Assembly: GCF_013186535.1 (NCBI RefSeq)
Contig: NZ_JABMCZ010000003.1
Location: 496,001 to 560,000 of the forward strand
Source: Nocardia terpenica
GTDB lineage: Bacteria; Actinomycetota; Actinomycetes; Mycobacteriales; Mycobacteriaceae
Direction of reading: 5' to 3'
Length of the DNA: 64,000 nt
Below, in pieces: positions 8,641 to 16,818 of the stretch. The notes below the pieces were generated by a model, which made no database searches, had not been told where the DNA came from, and saw nothing but the letters and a program-made list of their open reading frames with translations. Position numbers and translations under genes: made by a program. Each line of letters starts with the position of its first letter. The stretch's first letter is position 1.

Positions 8641-8658
8641 CTTACGGAAGTCCGTAAG
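8641..8658 (+). promoter_or_regulatory. perfect 18-bp palindrome in the rplK leader
   Basis: CTTACGGAAGTCCGTAAG lies 22 bp before the rplK ATG. In many bacteria protein L1 represses the L11 operon through a leader structure. Whether this palindrome is part of such a site is inference. Confidence 0.35.
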
Positions 8659-8679
8659 GAACCTAACCAAGGAAGAAAG

Positions 8680-9114
8680 ATGCCCCCGAAGAAGAAGAAG
8701 GTCGCTGGGCTCATCAAGCTCCAGATCCAGGCCGGCCAGGCCAACCCGGCTCCGCCGGTCGGCCCGGCGCTGGGTCAGCACGGCGTCAACATCATGGAGT
8801 TCTGCAAGGCGTACAACGCCGCGACCGAGTCGCAGCGCGGCAACGTCATCCCGGTCGAGATCACGGTCTTCGAAGACCGCTCGTTCAGCTTCAAGCTGAA
8901 GACCCCGCCCGCCGCCAAGCTGCTGCTCAAGGCCGCCGGTGTGCAGAAGGGCTCGCCGGAGCCGCACCGCAACAAGGTCGCCACGGTCTCCATGGACCAG
9001 GTCCGCGAGATCGCCAAGACCAAGCAGGAAGACCTGAACGCCAACGACATCGACGCGGCGGCGAAGATCATCGCGGGCACCGCCCGCTCGATGGGTATCA
9101 CCGTCACCGAGTGA
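8680..9114 (+). CDS. rplK: 50S ribosomal protein L11
   Basis: 144 residues, the usual length. It opens MPPKKKKVAGLIKLQIQAGQ with the proline-rich 'ANPAPPVGPALGQHGVNIMEF' that binds release factors and thiopeptides, and ends in the RNA-binding 'AGTARSMGITV'. AAGGAAGA ribosome site 5 nt before ATG. The TGA stop at 9112-9114 overlaps the first base of a dispersed palindromic repeat, which is noted separately. Confidence 0.97.
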   Translation: MPPKKKKVAGLIKLQIQAGQANPAPPVGPALGQHGVNIMEFCKAYNAATESQRGNVIPVEITVFEDRSFSFKLKTPPAAKLLLKAAGVQKGSPEPHRNKVATVSMDQVREIAKTKQEDLNANDIDAAAKIIAGTARSMGITVTE

Positions 9115-9190
9115 TCCCGGCCAAAAGCATGCCGGGAACATGAGTTTCGGGTGTCACGCCGGGAACATGAGTTTCGGGTGTGCCGGGATC
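9114..9190 (+). repeat. dispersed palindromic element, copy 1, with 27-bp tandem duplication
   Basis: A core hairpin at 9114-9138 (ATCCCGGC, loop CAAAAGCAT, GCCGGGAA) starts on the last base of the rplK stop. Its right half continues into two tandem 27-bp units (9128-9154 and 9155-9181, differing at one position) and a third partial unit. It fills most of the rplK-rplA gap. The same core recurs at five other loci in this window. Confidence 0.85.
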
Positions 9191-9247
9191 CGTGGGAGGG
9201 ACGGCCAGTCCCGTACCACTTCTGAACTGAGACAAGGACAGAGAATC

Positions 9248-9964
9248 ATGGCAAAACGAAGCAAGGCTTATCTCGAGGCGGCCGCCAAGGTCGACCAGTC
9301 GCAGCTGTACTCCCCGCTGGAGGCCGCCAAGCTGGCGAAGGAGACCGCCACCACCAAGACCGACGCCACCGTCGAGGTCGCGATCCGTCTCGGTGTCGAT
9401 CCCCGCAAGGCCGATCAGATGGTGCGCGGCACCGTGAACCTGCCGTACGGCACCGGTAAGACCGCCCGCGTCATCGTGTTCGCGGTCGGCGACAAGGCCA
9501 TCGAGGCCGAGGCCGCCGGTGCGGACGCCGTGGGCGCCGAGGACCTGATCGAGCGCATCCAGGGCGGCTGGCTGGACTTCGACGCCGCGATCGCCACCCC
9601 GGACCAGATGGCCAAGGTGGGTCGCATCGCGCGCGTGCTGGGCCCGCGTGGGCTCATGCCGAACCCGAAGACCGGCACCGTCACCCCCGATGTGACCAAG
9701 GCGGTCAACGACATCAAGGGCGGCAAGATCAACTTCCGCGTCGACAAGCAGGCCAACCTGCACTTCGTGATCGGCAAGGCCTCCTTCGACGAGAAGAAGC
9801 TGGCGGCGAACTACGGCGCCGCGCTGGACGAGATCCTGCGTGTGAAGCCCTCGACCGCGAAGGGCCGCTACCTCAAGAAGGTGACGATTTCGACGAACAC
9901 CGGCCCGGGCATCCCGGTGGACCCGAACCGCACCCGCAACTTCACCGAAGAGGCTGAGGCGTAG
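9248..9964 (+). CDS. rplA: 50S ribosomal protein L1
   Basis: 238 residues from ATG 9248 (GGACAGAGA upstream). Conserved motifs: 'VEVAIRLGVDPRKADQMVRG' near 42-61, 'PRGLMPNPKTGTV' near 136-148 (the domain hinge) and 'GKINFRVDK'. It forms the L1 stalk at the ribosomal E site and is often the autogenous repressor of rplKA. An in-frame upstream start would run back through the repeat element and is unlikely. Confidence 0.96.
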   Translation: MAKRSKAYLEAAAKVDQSQLYSPLEAAKLAKETATTKTDATVEVAIRLGVDPRKADQMVRGTVNLPYGTGKTARVIVFAVGDKAIEAEAAGADAVGAEDLIERIQGGWLDFDAAIATPDQMAKVGRIARVLGPRGLMPNPKTGTVTPDVTKAVNDIKGGKINFRVDKQANLHFVIGKASFDEKKLAANYGAALDEILRVKPSTAKGRYLKKVTISTNTGPGIPVDPNRTRNFTEEAEA

Positions 9965-9977
9965 CAGAGCCTTCGAG

Positions 9978-10012
9978 GGGCCGGTACGAAATTCGTACCG
10001 GCCCTTCGTATT
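9978..10012 (+). terminator. intrinsic terminator after rplA
   Basis: A stem of 11-13 bp is centred on 9991 (GGGCCGGTACGAA against its complement, ending 10004), followed by TTCGTATTT. It closes the rplKA unit. Confidence 0.8.
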
Positions 10013-10020
10013 TGGTGGAG

Positions 10021-10093
10021 TTCCCGGCCAAAAGCATGCCGGGAACAGGAGAGTGGTGACCGTCCTGATTCCGGCATGCTTTTGGCCGGAATC
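10021..10093. repeat. dispersed palindromic element, copy 2: inverted pair
   Basis: Two cores face each other: 10021-10045 with loop CAAAAGCAT and 10067-10093 with loop ATGCTTTTG, separated by 21 bp. Each can fold alone, or both can pair into one long hairpin. The pair lies between the rplA terminator and the rplJ promoter. Confidence 0.85.
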
Positions 10094-10102
10094 CACCCCG
10101 TT

Positions 10103-10131
10103 TTGGCAGATAGGCGGGCCTCCGCTATTCT
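10103..10131 (+). promoter_or_regulatory. promoter of rplJL
   Basis: TTGGCA (10103-10108), 17-bp spacer, TATTCT (10126-10131). It lies just downstream of the inverted element pair and about 285 bp before the rplJ start, leaving a long leader. Confidence 0.65.
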
Positions 10132-10184
10132 GGACAACGGTCGTCGGCCAGTTCGGCGATCACCCCCATCGTTCTACCGAAGAC

Positions 10185-10300
10185 CGTTGGTCGCTGCCGC
10201 GAGGCAGTCGAAGGTCCGGCGATATTGCCGGCGGCCCACGCAGGGAGAGCCGAGGTCGGGAGACAACCGCAGAGCATGGCCCACGGCCGCGCCTGCCACG
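10185..10300 (+). ncRNA. ribosomal protein L10 leader (putative)
   Basis: A long structured 5' leader precedes rplJ. The segment CGCAGGGAGAGCCGAGGT (10240-10257) with a closing GCCTGC near 10290 has the look of the L10-binding kink-turn arm known from L10 leaders, which lets L10(L12)4 repress its own operon. The boundaries are approximate and rest on visual matching only. Confidence 0.55.
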
Positions 10301-10310
10301 AGTTTCTTCT

Positions 10311-10347
10311 ACGCCCCGGGACGCCCTGCGTCCGGGGCGTTTGCTTT
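10311..10347 (+). terminator. attenuator/terminator hairpin in the rplJ leader
   Basis: A 12-bp GC-rich stem with one bulged G (10311-10323 with 10329-10340) is followed by TTGCTTTG. It lies after the L10-binding region and 68 bp before rplJ, so it may attenuate the rplJL transcript in response to free L10. Confidence 0.6.
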
Positions 10348-10414
10348 GTCGCCGGGCTCGTCCTCCGGAGTCGGTAGCGCACCACGAACCGAACATCCAG
10401 AGAGGAGGCGAAGT

Positions 10415-10969
10415 ATGGCAAACTCCGAGAAGATCGCCGCGGTTGCGGAGATCGCCGAGCAGTTCAAGGGCTCGACCGCCGCCGTGGTCACGGAATACCG
10501 TGGCCTGTCGGTCGGCAAGCTCACCGAGCTGCGCCGCAACCTGGGTGCGAACGCCACGTACTCCGTCGCCAAGAACACCCTGGTCAAGCTCGCGGCCGCC
10601 GAGGCGGGCGTCGCTGGCCTGGATGACTTGTTCGTCGGTCCGACCGCGATCACCTTCATCACCGGTGAGCCGGTCGAGGCCGCGAAGGCGCTGAAGACCT
10701 TCGCGAAGGACAACAAGGCCCTTGTCATCAAGGGCGGGTACATGGACGGCGCCGCGCTGTCCGTGGCCGAGGTCGAGCGCATCGCCGACCTGGAGTCCCG
10801 CGAGGTGCTGCTGGCCAAGCTGGCCGGCGCCATGAAGGGCAACCTGTACAAGGCGGCCGGGCTGTTCGCCGCGCCCGCCGGCCAGGTCGCTCGGCTGTTC
10901 GCCGCGCTCGAGGACAAGAAGCGCGCCGAAGGCGGCGCCGAGGCTGCTCCGGCCGCCGACGCCGAATAA
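10415..10969 (+). CDS. rplJ: 50S ribosomal protein L10
   Basis: 184 residues from ATG 10415 with AGAGGAGG 6 nt upstream. It begins MANSEKIAAVAEIAEQFKGS, has 'TEYRGLSVGKLTELRRNLG' in the rRNA-binding domain, and ends in the helix that holds L7/L12 dimers ('GNLYKAAGLFAAPAGQVARLFAAL'), followed by an acidic Ala-rich tail. It forms the base of the ribosomal stalk. Operon with rplL, 63 bp downstream. Confidence 0.96.
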   Translation: MANSEKIAAVAEIAEQFKGSTAAVVTEYRGLSVGKLTELRRNLGANATYSVAKNTLVKLAAAEAGVAGLDDLFVGPTAITFITGEPVEAAKALKTFAKDNKALVIKGGYMDGAALSVAEVERIADLESREVLLAKLAGAMKGNLYKAAGLFAAPAGQVARLFAALEDKKRAEGGAEAAPAADAE

Positions 10970-11032
10970 GTCCACCCCCCAACGCTTTTCCCCGCCGAAC
11001 CGGGGAGCCAAGCATCACCGAAAGGAAACACC

Positions 11033-11413
11033 ATGGCCAACGTTGACGAGCTGCTCGAGACCATCGGCAACATGACCCTGCTCGAGCTGTCGGACTTCGT
11101 CAAGAAGTTCGAGGAGAAGTTCGAGGTCACCGCCGCCGCTCCGGTCGCCGTCGCCGCCGCCCCCGGCGCTGCCGCCCCGGCCGAGGCCGCCGAGGAGCAG
11201 GACGAGTTCGACGTCATCCTCGAGGGTGCCGGCGACAAGAAGATCCAGGTCATCAAGGTCGTCCGTGAGATCGTGTCCGGCCTGGGCCTGAAGGAGGCCA
11301 AGGACCTCGTCGAGGGCGCGCCGAAGCCGCTGCTGGAGAAGGTCGCCAAGGAGGCCGCCGAGGCTGCCAAGGCGAAGCTGGAAGAGGCCGGCGCCAAGGT
11401 CTCGGTCAAGTAA
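11033..11413 (+). CDS. rplL: 50S ribosomal protein L7/L12
   Basis: 126 residues. N-terminal dimerisation domain 'VDELLETIGNMTLLELSDFVKKFEEKF', Ala/Pro hinge (about 38-54), and C-terminal factor-binding domain 'KKIQVIKVVREIVSGLGLKEAKDLVEGAPK'. It recruits translational GTPases such as the EF-G and EF-Tu encoded at 49-53 kb. ATG 11033 with AAAGGAAA upstream. Confidence 0.97.
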   Translation: MANVDELLETIGNMTLLELSDFVKKFEEKFEVTAAAPVAVAAAPGAAAPAEAAEEQDEFDVILEGAGDKKIQVIKVVREIVSGLGLKEAKDLVEGAPKPLLEKVAKEAAEAAKAKLEEAGAKVSVK

Positions 11414-11435
11414 TTTGCAGTAATTTACTGCTCGA

Positions 11436-11469
11436 AAAAGGGTGGTCCCATGTGGGGCCGCCCTTTTTT
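11436..11469 (+). terminator. intrinsic terminator of rplJL
   Basis: 14-bp stem with two G-U pairs (11436-11449 with 11454-11467), tetraloop ATGT, six T residues in the tail. It separates rplL from the mce operon. Confidence 0.85.
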
Positions 11470-11638
11470 CGTTATTCGGGGATGGTGCGGTGAGTTTTCT
11501 ACCGATGAGTCAGGTAGGGTGTGCTGCGCCAGCGGCATGCGATACAGTGGCCGCACCCCAGTGCGACGCGTCACACCAGCCCCAGGTTTCGGTGGCGCGG
11601 GTCGGTGGGCGCTCGTCGAAGAAATTGTGGAGGTTGGC

Positions 11639-12715
11639 GTGGGCGTCGAGGTCAGGACCGAAGGGGTCACCAAGTCTTTCGGTTCGCAGCGAATCTGGCA
11701 GGACGTGACTCTCACGCTGCCGCAGGGAGAGGTGAGCGCCCTGCTCGGCCCCTCCGGCACGGGTAAGTCCGTTTTCCTGAAGTCGCTCATCGGCCTGCTG
11801 CGTCCCGAGCGCGGTTCCATCTATGTCGACGGCACCGACATCACCACCTGTACCAACAAGCAGCTCTACGAGATTCGCAAACTGTTCGGCGTGCTGTTCC
11901 AGGACGGCGCGCTGTTCGGCTCGATGAATCTGTTCGACAACGTGGCCTTCCCGCTGCGCGAGCACACCAAGAAGAGCGAATCCGAGATCAAGAAGATCGT
12001 CATGGAGAAGCTCGAGCTGACCGGTCTGCTCGGCGCGGAAAGCAAACTGCCGGGCGAGATCTCGGGCGGTATGCGCAAGCGCGCCGGTCTGGCCCGCGCC
12101 CTGGTGCTCGACCCGCAGATCATCCTCGTCGACGAGCCCGACTCGGGTCTGGACCCGGTCCGCACCACGTATCTGTCGCAGCTGCTGATCGATATCAACG
12201 CCCAGATCGACGCGACGATCCTGATCGTCACCCACAACATCAACCTGGCCCGGACGGTTCCGGACAACATCGGCATGCTGTTCCGCCGCCAGCTGGTGAT
12301 GTTCGGCCCGCGCGAGGTGCTGCTCACCTCGGAGGAGCCGGTGGTCAAGCAGTTCCTCAACGGCCGCATGATCGGCCCGATCGGCATGTCCGAGGAGAAG
12401 GACGAGGCCCAGATGGCGCGCGAGCAGGCGCTCGCCGACGCCGGCCACTACGACAACGGTGTCGACGAGATCGAAGGTATCCCACCGCAGATGAAGGCCC
12501 AGCCCGGAATGCCGGTGCGCCAGGCGGTCGAACGCCGCCGTGCGCGGGTGATGGAAATCATGCACACGCTGCCGCATGCGGCGCAGGTCGCCATCGGTGA
12601 ATCCATGGATCAGAACGGCGATACACAAGTCCTTCCCGTCTATACCGGCAACGCTCCGGAATATCAGGGCGGCACATACGACTCCACCGTGCGCCACAAC
12701 ACAACCAACGGGTAA
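11639..12715 (+). CDS. mceG: Mce transporter ATP-binding protein MceG (Mkl)
   Basis: 358 residues from GTG 11639, chosen because GGAGG lies 5 nt upstream and the length equals mycobacterial Mkl. Walker A 'LLGPSGTGKSV', ABC signature 'ISGGMRKR', Walker B 'IILVDEPDSGLDP', H-loop 'VTHN'. The C-terminal 110 residues ('SEEKDEAQMAREQALADAGH' onward) are the extension typical of MceG. It energises uptake of lipids or sterols by Mce complexes. In M. tuberculosis mceG is not joined to an mce operon; here it is the first gene of one. Confidence 0.93.
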   Translation: MGVEVRTEGVTKSFGSQRIWQDVTLTLPQGEVSALLGPSGTGKSVFLKSLIGLLRPERGSIYVDGTDITTCTNKQLYEIRKLFGVLFQDGALFGSMNLFDNVAFPLREHTKKSESEIKKIVMEKLELTGLLGAESKLPGEISGGMRKRAGLARALVLDPQIILVDEPDSGLDPVRTTYLSQLLIDINAQIDATILIVTHNINLARTVPDNIGMLFRRQLVMFGPREVLLTSEEPVVKQFLNGRMIGPIGMSEEKDEAQMAREQALADAGHYDNGVDEIEGIPPQMKAQPGMPVRQAVERRRARVMEIMHTLPHAAQVAIGESMDQNGDTQVLPVYTGNAPEYQGGTYDSTVRHNTTNG

Positions 12716-12726
12716 CATACGCGACC

Positions 12727-13521
12727 GTGAATCAAACCCTGGCACGGCTGCGCACCCCGGTCGAGTCGGGTTTTGCACAGGCCGGCAATATCTTTGCGCT
12801 ATTACTCGACGTAGGCCGCAAGACAATTCGTCGGCCATTCCAGTGGCGTGAGTTCGTCGAACAGTCGTGGTTCATCGCGAGTGTGTCGATCCTCCCCGCG
12901 GCGCTGGTGGCAATCCCGTTCGGCGCCGTGGTGGCGTTGCAGACCGGTTCACTCATCAAACAGCTCGGCGCCGAGGCTTTCACCGGCGCTACGAGCGTGC
13001 TGGCAACCGTCCAGCAGGCGGCCCCGGTCGTGACCGCGCTCATCATCGCCGGCGCCGCCGGTTCGGCGGTGGCCGCGGATCTGGGCTCGCGCACCATCCG
13101 CGAGGAGATCGACGCGATGGAGGTGCTCGGCATCGACCCGGTGCAGCGGCTGGTGGTGCCGCGCGTGCTGGGCATGATGCTGGTCGCCCTGCTGCTCAAC
13201 GGCCTGGTGTCGGTGGTCGGCATCTGCGGCGGCTACTTCTTCAACGTGCTGCTGCAGGGCGGTACGCCGGGCGCCTACCTATCCTCGTTCTCGGCGCTGG
13301 CGCAGCTGCCGGACCTGTGGATCGGCGAGCTCAAGGCCCTCCTCTTCGGCCTGATCGCGGGCGTGATCGCCGCCTACAAGGGTTTGAATCCGAAGGGGGG
13401 ACCGAAAGGAGTGGGTGACGCGGTGAACCAGTCCGTGGTGATCACCTTCCTGGTGCTCTTCTTCGTCAATCTGGTGCTGACGTTGGTGTACCTGCAGGTC
13501 GTCCCGGCCAAGGGATCCTGA
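12727..13521 (+). CDS. yrbEA: Mce permease YrbEA (MlaE family)
   Basis: 264 residues. MlaE-type inner-membrane permease with about five to six helices ('VAIPFGAVVALQTGSLIKQLG', 'VTALIIAGAAGSAVAADLGSRTIREEIDAMEVLGIDPV'). The EExDAxxxxGIDP loop is the coupling motif that contacts the ATPase. It pairs with YrbEB to form the channel through the cytoplasmic membrane. GTG start 11 bp after mceG. The downstream ATG of yrbEB follows after 2 bp. Confidence 0.93.
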   Translation: MNQTLARLRTPVESGFAQAGNIFALLLDVGRKTIRRPFQWREFVEQSWFIASVSILPAALVAIPFGAVVALQTGSLIKQLGAEAFTGATSVLATVQQAAPVVTALIIAGAAGSAVAADLGSRTIREEIDAMEVLGIDPVQRLVVPRVLGMMLVALLLNGLVSVVGICGGYFFNVLLQGGTPGAYLSSFSALAQLPDLWIGELKALLFGLIAGVIAAYKGLNPKGGPKGVGDAVNQSVVITFLVLFFVNLVLTLVYLQVVPAKGS

Positions 13522-13523
13522 GC

Positions 13524-14390
13524 ATGGTTGTCGCACAACGTCCCCCGGTCCTGTCCAAGCAGTTGCGCCGGATCGGTTCCGCGCTGCGGGCCCCGGTGAA
13601 CGTGATCGATCGCGCCGGCGATCAGATGGCGTTCTACTCCAAGGCCATCGCCTGGATTCCGCGCACCGTCGTCCACTTCCGCAAGGAGGTCATGCGGCTG
13701 CTGGCCGAGGTGACCTTCGGCTCCGGCGCGCTGGCGGTGATCGGCGGCACCATCGGCGTGGTGGTGATGATGTCGGCCTCGGTCGGCGTGGTCGTGGGCC
13801 TGCAGGGCTTCAAAGCCCTGGACGCCCTGGGCAGTTCGGTGCTGACCGGCTTCCTCACCGGCTACATCAACACCCGTGAGCTGGCCCCGCTGGTGGCGGC
13901 GCTGGCGCTGTCGGCGACGGTCGGCTGTGGATTCACCGCGCAGCTGGGCGCGATGCGGATCTCGGAGGAGATCGACGCGCTCGAGGTGATGGCCGTGCCC
14001 GGCATCCCGTTCCTGGTGACCAGCCGGGTGATCGCGGGCTTCGTCGCGGTGATCCCGCTCTACATCGTCGGCCTGCTCGGCACCTTCCTGGCATCCCGGC
14101 AGATCAGCGTGTGGTTCAACGGGCAGTCCACCGGTTCCTACGACCACTATTTCAGTCTTTTCCTGCCACCCGAGGACGTGTTGTATTCGTTCCTCAAGGT
14201 GCTCGTCTTCGCATTCGTGATCATCCTGATCCACTGCTATTACGGTTACACCGCGACCGGTGGCCCGGCCGGTGTCGGCGTGGCCGTCGGCCGCGCGGTG
14301 CGCGCCTCCATCGTGCTCATCAATATTCTCGATTTCTTTCTCAGCCTTGCTATCTGGGGGACGACGACGACCGTGCGGGTGGCCGGATGA
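13524..14390 (+). CDS. yrbEB: Mce permease YrbEB (MlaE family)
   Basis: 288 residues, MlaE family. The conserved loop reads 'LGAMRISEEIDALEVMAVPGIPFLV', and six hydrophobic stretches are visible ('LAVIGGTIGVVVMMSASVGVVVGL', 'VIAGFVAVIPLYIVGLLGTFLA', 'VLVFAFVIILIHCYYGY'). It heterodimerises with YrbEA. The stop overlaps the mceA start (ATGA at 14387-14390), which argues for coupled translation. Confidence 0.93.
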   Translation: MVVAQRPPVLSKQLRRIGSALRAPVNVIDRAGDQMAFYSKAIAWIPRTVVHFRKEVMRLLAEVTFGSGALAVIGGTIGVVVMMSASVGVVVGLQGFKALDALGSSVLTGFLTGYINTRELAPLVAALALSATVGCGFTAQLGAMRISEEIDALEVMAVPGIPFLVTSRVIAGFVAVIPLYIVGLLGTFLASRQISVWFNGQSTGSYDHYFSLFLPPEDVLYSFLKVLVFAFVIILIHCYYGYTATGGPAGVGVAVGRAVRASIVLINILDFFLSLAIWGTTTTVRVAG

Positions 14391-15739
14391 GCGCGAGCGG
14401 TGTGCAGTTCTGGCGGTCCACGGAAACGCTGCGCAAACGAACCCTGGGCGTGCTGTTCTTCGTGGTGATGGCGTTGTTCCTCAGCACCACGGTGATGATC
14501 TACAACAAGGTTTTCACGAAAGTCGTTCGGGTCGATCTGATCACCGACACCGTCGGGAACGCGTTGACGCGCGACGCGGATGTGAAGGTGCGCGGCGTCA
14601 CCGTGGGCGAGGTCCGCTCCAGCGAGTCCGCGGGCGGCAAGGTGACCCTGCACCTGGCGCTGGATCCCGAGAAGGCGGGCGAGATTCCGTCCAACGTGAC
14701 CGCGCGGCTGCTGCCCAAGACGCTGTTCGGCGAGCGCTACGTGGATCTGGTGTGGCCGCAGCAGCCCAGCGCGCAGCGGCTGCGGGCGGGCATGACCCTG
14801 CAGCAGGACGCCAGCGGCAACGCCGTCGAGGTGAGCCAGCTGCTGGACTCGGTGATGCCGCTGCTGCAGGCGATTCCGCCGCAGTACCTGGCCTCCACCC
14901 TGGGCGCGCTGTCGCAGGCGCTCGGCGGCCAGGGCGCCGAACTGGGCCACACCATCGATCGGCTGGACACGATCTTCCGCGACCTCAACGGCGTGATGCC
15001 CGTGTTGCAGGACGACATTCGCAGCTTCGCGCAGGTGGCCGACCTGTACTCGGACGCGCTGCCGCAGCTGGTCGACACCTTCGACAACCTGCGCACCACC
15101 AACGCGACGATCGTGCAGAAGCGCTCGCAGCTGGACACGCTGTACTCGGTGCTGACCCCGACCTCCTCGCACACGGCCGACTTCCTGCTGGCCAACCACG
15201 ACAACATCATCGACGTGGCCGCCGACTCCCGGGAGGCGCTGACCCTGCTGGCCACCTACTCGCCCAGCTATGCCTGCGCGATGCGGAACTTCGCCCAGAT
15301 CAAGCCGCGCATCGACCGGATCTTCGGCAAGGGCACCGACACGCCGGGTTCGCGGGTCACGGTCCAGATCGTCAACACCCGCGGCCGGTACCTGCCCAAT
15401 CAGGACGAGCCGCGCTGGCTCGACACCCGCGGCCCGGTGTGCTTCCCGGAACCGCCGCTGGGCGTGGACGCGGGCCAGTACCCGGCCAAGCCGTTCGACG
15501 ACGGCTCCTACCCGGTGCCCAGCCGCAATCCGGGTGACCAGAACGCCGGTCAGCTGCCGCCCGCGCAGTTCTCGGTGTACGGCAAGAACACGCCGACCCT
15601 GGCCGGATCCCCGGCCGAGCAGAACGCCGTCGGCGCGGTGATCGGCGCGGCCCACGGGGTGAACCCGGAGCAGGTGCCCGGCTGGATCAGCCGGATCGCG
15701 GCGCCGTCACTACGGGGAAGCGAGGTGAGTGTGCGATGA
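14387..15739 (+). CDS. mceA: MCE family protein MceA
   Basis: 450 residues. N-terminal membrane anchor 'LGVLFFVVMALFLSTTVMIY' (about 20-39), MCE/MlaD beta-barrel domain about 45-120 ('DADVKVRGVTVGEVRS', 'KTLFGERYVDL'), then a long alpha-helical region and the MCE C-terminal domain. Six such subunits form a periplasmic tunnel for hydrophobic substrates. The start was placed at the ATG overlapping the yrbEB stop, directly before the anchor. It overlaps mceB by 4 bp. Confidence 0.92.
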   Translation: MSASGVQFWRSTETLRKRTLGVLFFVVMALFLSTTVMIYNKVFTKVVRVDLITDTVGNALTRDADVKVRGVTVGEVRSSESAGGKVTLHLALDPEKAGEIPSNVTARLLPKTLFGERYVDLVWPQQPSAQRLRAGMTLQQDASGNAVEVSQLLDSVMPLLQAIPPQYLASTLGALSQALGGQGAELGHTIDRLDTIFRDLNGVMPVLQDDIRSFAQVADLYSDALPQLVDTFDNLRTTNATIVQKRSQLDTLYSVLTPTSSHTADFLLANHDNIIDVAADSREALTLLATYSPSYACAMRNFAQIKPRIDRIFGKGTDTPGSRVTVQIVNTRGRYLPNQDEPRWLDTRGPVCFPEPPLGVDAGQYPAKPFDDGSYPVPSRNPGDQNAGQLPPAQFSVYGKNTPTLAGSPAEQNAVGAVIGAAHGVNPEQVPGWISRIAAPSLRGSEVSVR

Positions 15740-16818
15740 ACGGATGGCTTCGGGGCCTGGGCGGGCCGCTGACCAAGCTGCTGCTGTTCGTGGCGGTGAC
15801 GCTGGTCGCGACCGCGCTGCTGGGCCTGACCATCGCCAACTACTCCGGCGGCGGCAACGCGTTCAAGGCCCGGTTCAGCGATGTGACCTCGCTGAATCCG
15901 GGGGACGAGGTGCGCATCGCCGGGGTGCGGGTCGGCAAGGTGACCAAGGTGTCGGTCGTCGACCGCGACCAGGCCGAGGTGAGTTTCGAACTCAGCGACC
16001 GCAATTGGCTGCCCGCCTCCACCATCGCCACCATCCGCTACCGCAACCTGGTCGGGCAGCGCTACATCGCGCTGGAGCAGGGCGCCGGGCAGCAGGGCCG
16101 CAAGCTCAACGCGGGGGGCACGATTCCGCTCGACCACACCCGCCCGGCGCTCAATCTGACCACGCTGTTCAACGGGTTCCGCCCGCTGTTCCAGACCCTC
16201 ACCGCCGACGACGTGAACAAGCTCTCCTACGAGATCATCCAGGTCTTCCAGGGCGAGTCCGGCACCATCAAGGACCTGGTATCCAATACCGCGAGCCTGA
16301 CGAACAGGATCGCCGACAAGGACGCGGTGATCGGGCAGATCGTGAACAACCTGAATGCCGTTCTGGACGCGGTCAATTCGCGCGACGGCCAGCTCAACGA
16401 CCTGATCGTCAACACCGAGGCGCTGGTGACCGGGCTCAACGCCGAGCGCGGCACGATCGGTTCGGCCGTGCAGTCGCTGGGCAATCTGGCCTCGGCGACC
16501 AGCGACCTGCTCGTGCCCACCGTGCCGACCCTGCAGGGCTCGATCGCGGGCCTCAATCAGCTGACCGGCGAACTGAATTCGCGGTCCGACGAGGTGAACG
16601 ACGCGCTGAAGAACCTGCCGATCAAGATGGAGAAGCTGGGCCGCGCGGCCAGCTACGGCTCCTGGTTCCAGTTCTATCTGTGCGGCATCGACGTCGTCGC
16701 CGGGCCCGGTGATCCGCAGTCGACGCCGACGCTGAACCTGCCGACCGGGATGCCCACGGTGAACCAGCCCGTGTACACCAACCCCGCGCCGCGGTGCCAT
16801 GGGAAGGGTGGTCGCTGA
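15736..16818 (+). CDS. mceB: MCE family protein MceB
   Basis: 360 residues. Anchor 'LTKLLLFVAVTLVATALLGLTIANY' (about 11-35), MlaD domain with 'LNPGDEVRIAGVRVGKVTKVSV' and 'NLVGQRYIAL', helical tunnel region to about 310, short Pro-rich tail. Second subunit of the hexamer. Start overlaps the mceA stop (ATGA) and its own stop overlaps the mceC start by one base (TGATG). Confidence 0.92.
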   Translation: MNGWLRGLGGPLTKLLLFVAVTLVATALLGLTIANYSGGGNAFKARFSDVTSLNPGDEVRIAGVRVGKVTKVSVVDRDQAEVSFELSDRNWLPASTIATIRYRNLVGQRYIALEQGAGQQGRKLNAGGTIPLDHTRPALNLTTLFNGFRPLFQTLTADDVNKLSYEIIQVFQGESGTIKDLVSNTASLTNRIADKDAVIGQIVNNLNAVLDAVNSRDGQLNDLIVNTEALVTGLNAERGTIGSAVQSLGNLASATSDLLVPTVPTLQGSIAGLNQLTGELNSRSDEVNDALKNLPIKMEKLGRAASYGSWFQFYLCGIDVVAGPGDPQSTPTLNLPTGMPTVNQPVYTNPAPRCHGKGGR

